From Flectonema sp. DT1601 (lineage: Eukaryota; Euglenozoa; Diplonemea; Diplonemida; Diplonemidae), in assembly GCA_964019425.1 (NCBI GenBank), contig OZ025799.1:1054001-1118000 (forward strand): a stretch of DNA of 64,000 nt, read 5' to 3'. How positions within the stretch are numbered: position 1 is the first letter of the stretch; each line of letters starts with the position of its first letter. The notes beneath the pieces were generated by a model. That model did no database searches. It was not told the DNA's origin and saw nothing but the letters and a program-made list of their open reading frames with translations. The translations under genes and the position numbers were made by a program. Positions 62,676 to 64,000 of this stretch are shown here, piece by piece.

Positions 62676-64000
62676 ATGAATACATACACTCAGTTAGTAG
62701 CTGTTTTGGTATTTATGCTACAGAGTACCGTTGCAGAAGACAACAGAATGGTCGCCTACGTCGGAAACTGGCAAGCATGTCCGACAACAACACAAACTAA
62801 TCAATACACTGAGCTCTTAATTGGTTTCGCTGTCACCTACACCTGGGCCGCTGCGAAGAACAATTGCAACGTCAACTGCGACATCATAACTCCAGTTCCG
62901 ATTTGTAATAATGCGGCTAACCCTGGACTTGTATCTCAATGGCAGGCAGCTGGTAAGAAAGTGATTCTCTCATTCGGAGGTGGAGGTATGGGAGGATCGT
63001 GGGATGGTAAGAACGACTGCTGGGAACACTGCTTCGGGAAGGAAGATCACGTCGTCAGTCAACTAAAACAGATTGTCAGAGATCAGAATTTCGATGGAGT
63101 GGATCTCGACTACGAGTATTACTATGAAAATGGTCAAAGAGGGTCTTCCTTCGCAAGAGGTACGGAAGCTCAAAAGTTCATCCGTGACGTGACTACAAAA
63201 CTGAAACAAGAACTTCCAGCAGGTAAACTTGTGACTCACGCACCTATGGATATTGATTTAGTATCTGGGACTGCATACTTTAATATTGTGAAGTCTATCT
63301 CTTCATCAATTGATTTCATAATGCCACAATATTACAATGGTGTTGTTGACTCTGCTGCTAATGGTTTCACTGGTGGAACTACATCAGGGATAGCACACTA
63401 CACAGCTCTTGTGAATGATGCATTCGGAGGAGATGCTACTAAAGTAGTTTATGGATTTTGTATCTCTCAATGTACTCCTGGAACTATTACTGGAGCTGCT
63501 GCTGCTGCTGTAGTTAAGGAAGTGAATACAAACTTTCCTTGTAACGGTGGGGCCTTCTTTTGGGTTGTTAATATGGACACTGGAGCTACTTGGTCAAGTG
63601 CTGTGAATGCTGAGGTTGCAGTCAACAGAGGATGCTCAACAGGAGGCACACAGGCTCCAGCCATTCCAACAACAGCGTCGCCACCAACACCTGTTCCTGT
63701 TCCAAAACCAACAACTACGGAAGATGGCAGAATGGTCGCCTACGTTGGAAACTGGCAGGCATGTCCGACAACAACACAAACTAATCAATACACTGAGCTC
63801 TTAATTGGTTTCGCTGTCACCTACACCTGGGCCGCTGCGAAGAACAATTGCAACGTCAACTGCGACATCATAACTCCAGTTCCGATTTGTAATAATGCGG
63901 CTAACCCTGGACTTGTATCTCAATGGCAGGCAGCTGGTAAGAAAGTGATTCTCTCATTCGGAGGTGGAGGTATGGGAGGATCATGGGATGGTAAGAACGA
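62676..64000 (+). CDS. Secreted chitinase with tandem GH18 domains, cut by window end
   Basis: ATG 62676 opens a frame without stops to the window edge. A signal peptide (MNTYTQLVAVLVFMLQSTVA) is followed by a complete GH18 domain: MVAYVGNWQACPTTT, KKVILSFGGGGMGGSWDG (the SxGG strand), the catalytic FDGVDLDYEYYYE (DGxDxDxE) and IMPQYYNG. A Pro-Thr linker (PTTASPPTPVPVPKPTTT) then leads to a second domain starting MVAYVGNWQ at 63732. The enzyme hydrolyses beta-1,4-N-acetylglucosamine chains outside the cell. The second domain is nearly identical at DNA level to the first. The C-terminus is not in the window. Confidence 0.95.
   Translation, partial: MNTYTQLVAVLVFMLQSTVAEDNRMVAYVGNWQACPTTTQTNQYTELLIGFAVTYTWAAAKNNCNVNCDIITPVPICNNAANPGLVSQWQAAGKKVILSFGGGGMGGSWDGKNDCWEHCFGKEDHVVSQLKQIVRDQNFDGVDLDYEYYYENGQRGSSFARGTEAQKFIRDVTTKLKQELPAGKLVTHAPMDIDLVSGTAYFNIVKSISSSIDFIMPQYYNGVVDSAANGFTGGTTSGIAHYTALVNDAFGGDATKVVYGFCISQCTPGTITGAAAAAVVKEVNTNFPCNGGAFFWVVNMDTGATWSSAVNAEVAVNRGCSTGGTQAPAIPTTASPPTPVPVPKPTTTEDGRMVAYVGNWQACPTTTQTNQYTELLIGFAVTYTWAAAKNNCNVNCDIITPVPICNNAANPGLVSQWQAAGKKVILSFGGGGMGGSWDGKN
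62748..64000 (+). repeat. 984-bp direct repeat (GH18 domain duplication)
   Basis: Unit 1 starts at 62748 and unit 2 at 63732. Over the 269 bp of unit 2 inside the window I count three differences, all at third codon positions and synonymous (GTC/GTT, CAA/CAG, TCG/TCA). Confidence 0.92.

Noticed and set aside
1-64000. CRISPR array, prophage, bacterial operons, LINE or LTR element
   Set aside because: No regular spacer array, no reverse transcriptase or integrase motifs, and intron-bearing eukaryotic genes throughout.

Overview
The window looks like nuclear DNA of a free-living, flagellated protist. My best guess is a euglenozoan, probably a diplonemid-like lineage. Three observations support this. 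(1) Every gene I can support (about 20, over 64 kb) lies on the + strand, as in polycistronic directional gene clusters. (2) Most start codons have a pyrimidine-rich AG acceptor 5-60 nt upstream, as expected for spliced-leader trans-splicing. (3) The mevalonate kinase resembles, from memory, the trypanosomatid enzyme. Short GT-AG cis introns are present in at least six genes. The lineage is an inference; I could not run a search.

Layout. 0-6.7 kb: the 3' end of the splicing factor SF3B1 (six exons visible), a small three-helix membrane protein, a basic coiled-coil/EF-hand protein and a Sec14-type lipid-transfer protein. 6.7-10.6 kb: a gene-poor stretch with homopolymer runs, MITE-like repeats and a degenerate 18S-ITS1-5.8S rDNA fragment. 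10.6-20.7 kb: a membrane RING E3 (HRD1/gp78-like) with an 80-residue insert in its RING, a secreted DUF3431-like protein, two small Cys-rich proteins, an N-acylglucosamine 2-epimerase family enzyme, a possible axonemal protein and a secreted GH78 rhamnosidase-like enzyme. 21.2-28.1 kb: a protein with twin CCGK motifs and a WW-domain protein with eight copies of an unfamiliar W-G-P-A-L repeat.

30.5-48.1 kb: two giant paralogous cell-surface proteins (about 1657 and 2456 residues). Each has many Cys/Trp modules, a Pro-Thr repeat stalk, a conserved multi-pass membrane core and a cytoplasmic tail. Their 3' exons must be assembled across introns, and one intron carries a dispersed repeat. Gene-poor stretches between and after them (35.8-40.6 and 48.1-54.2 kb) hold dispersed repeats, palindromic hairpins, tandem duplications and very long A/T runs. 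54.2-64 kb: a small unknown protein, a 1240-residue degenerate EF-hand protein, an ER ankyrin protein, mevalonate kinase, a small EF-hand protein with three exons and a secreted chitinase with two almost identical GH18 domains, cut by the window end.

The genes do not form one pathway. Three themes recur: secreted carbohydrate enzymes (GH78, GH18, with an epimerase nearby), large surface receptors, and calcium/flagellar proteins. The most unusual signals are the intron architecture (T/G-rich 5' ends and A/C-rich, often complementary 3' ends without a polypyrimidine tract), the W-G-P-A-L repeat protein, the paired giant surface proteins and several compact inverted-repeat families.
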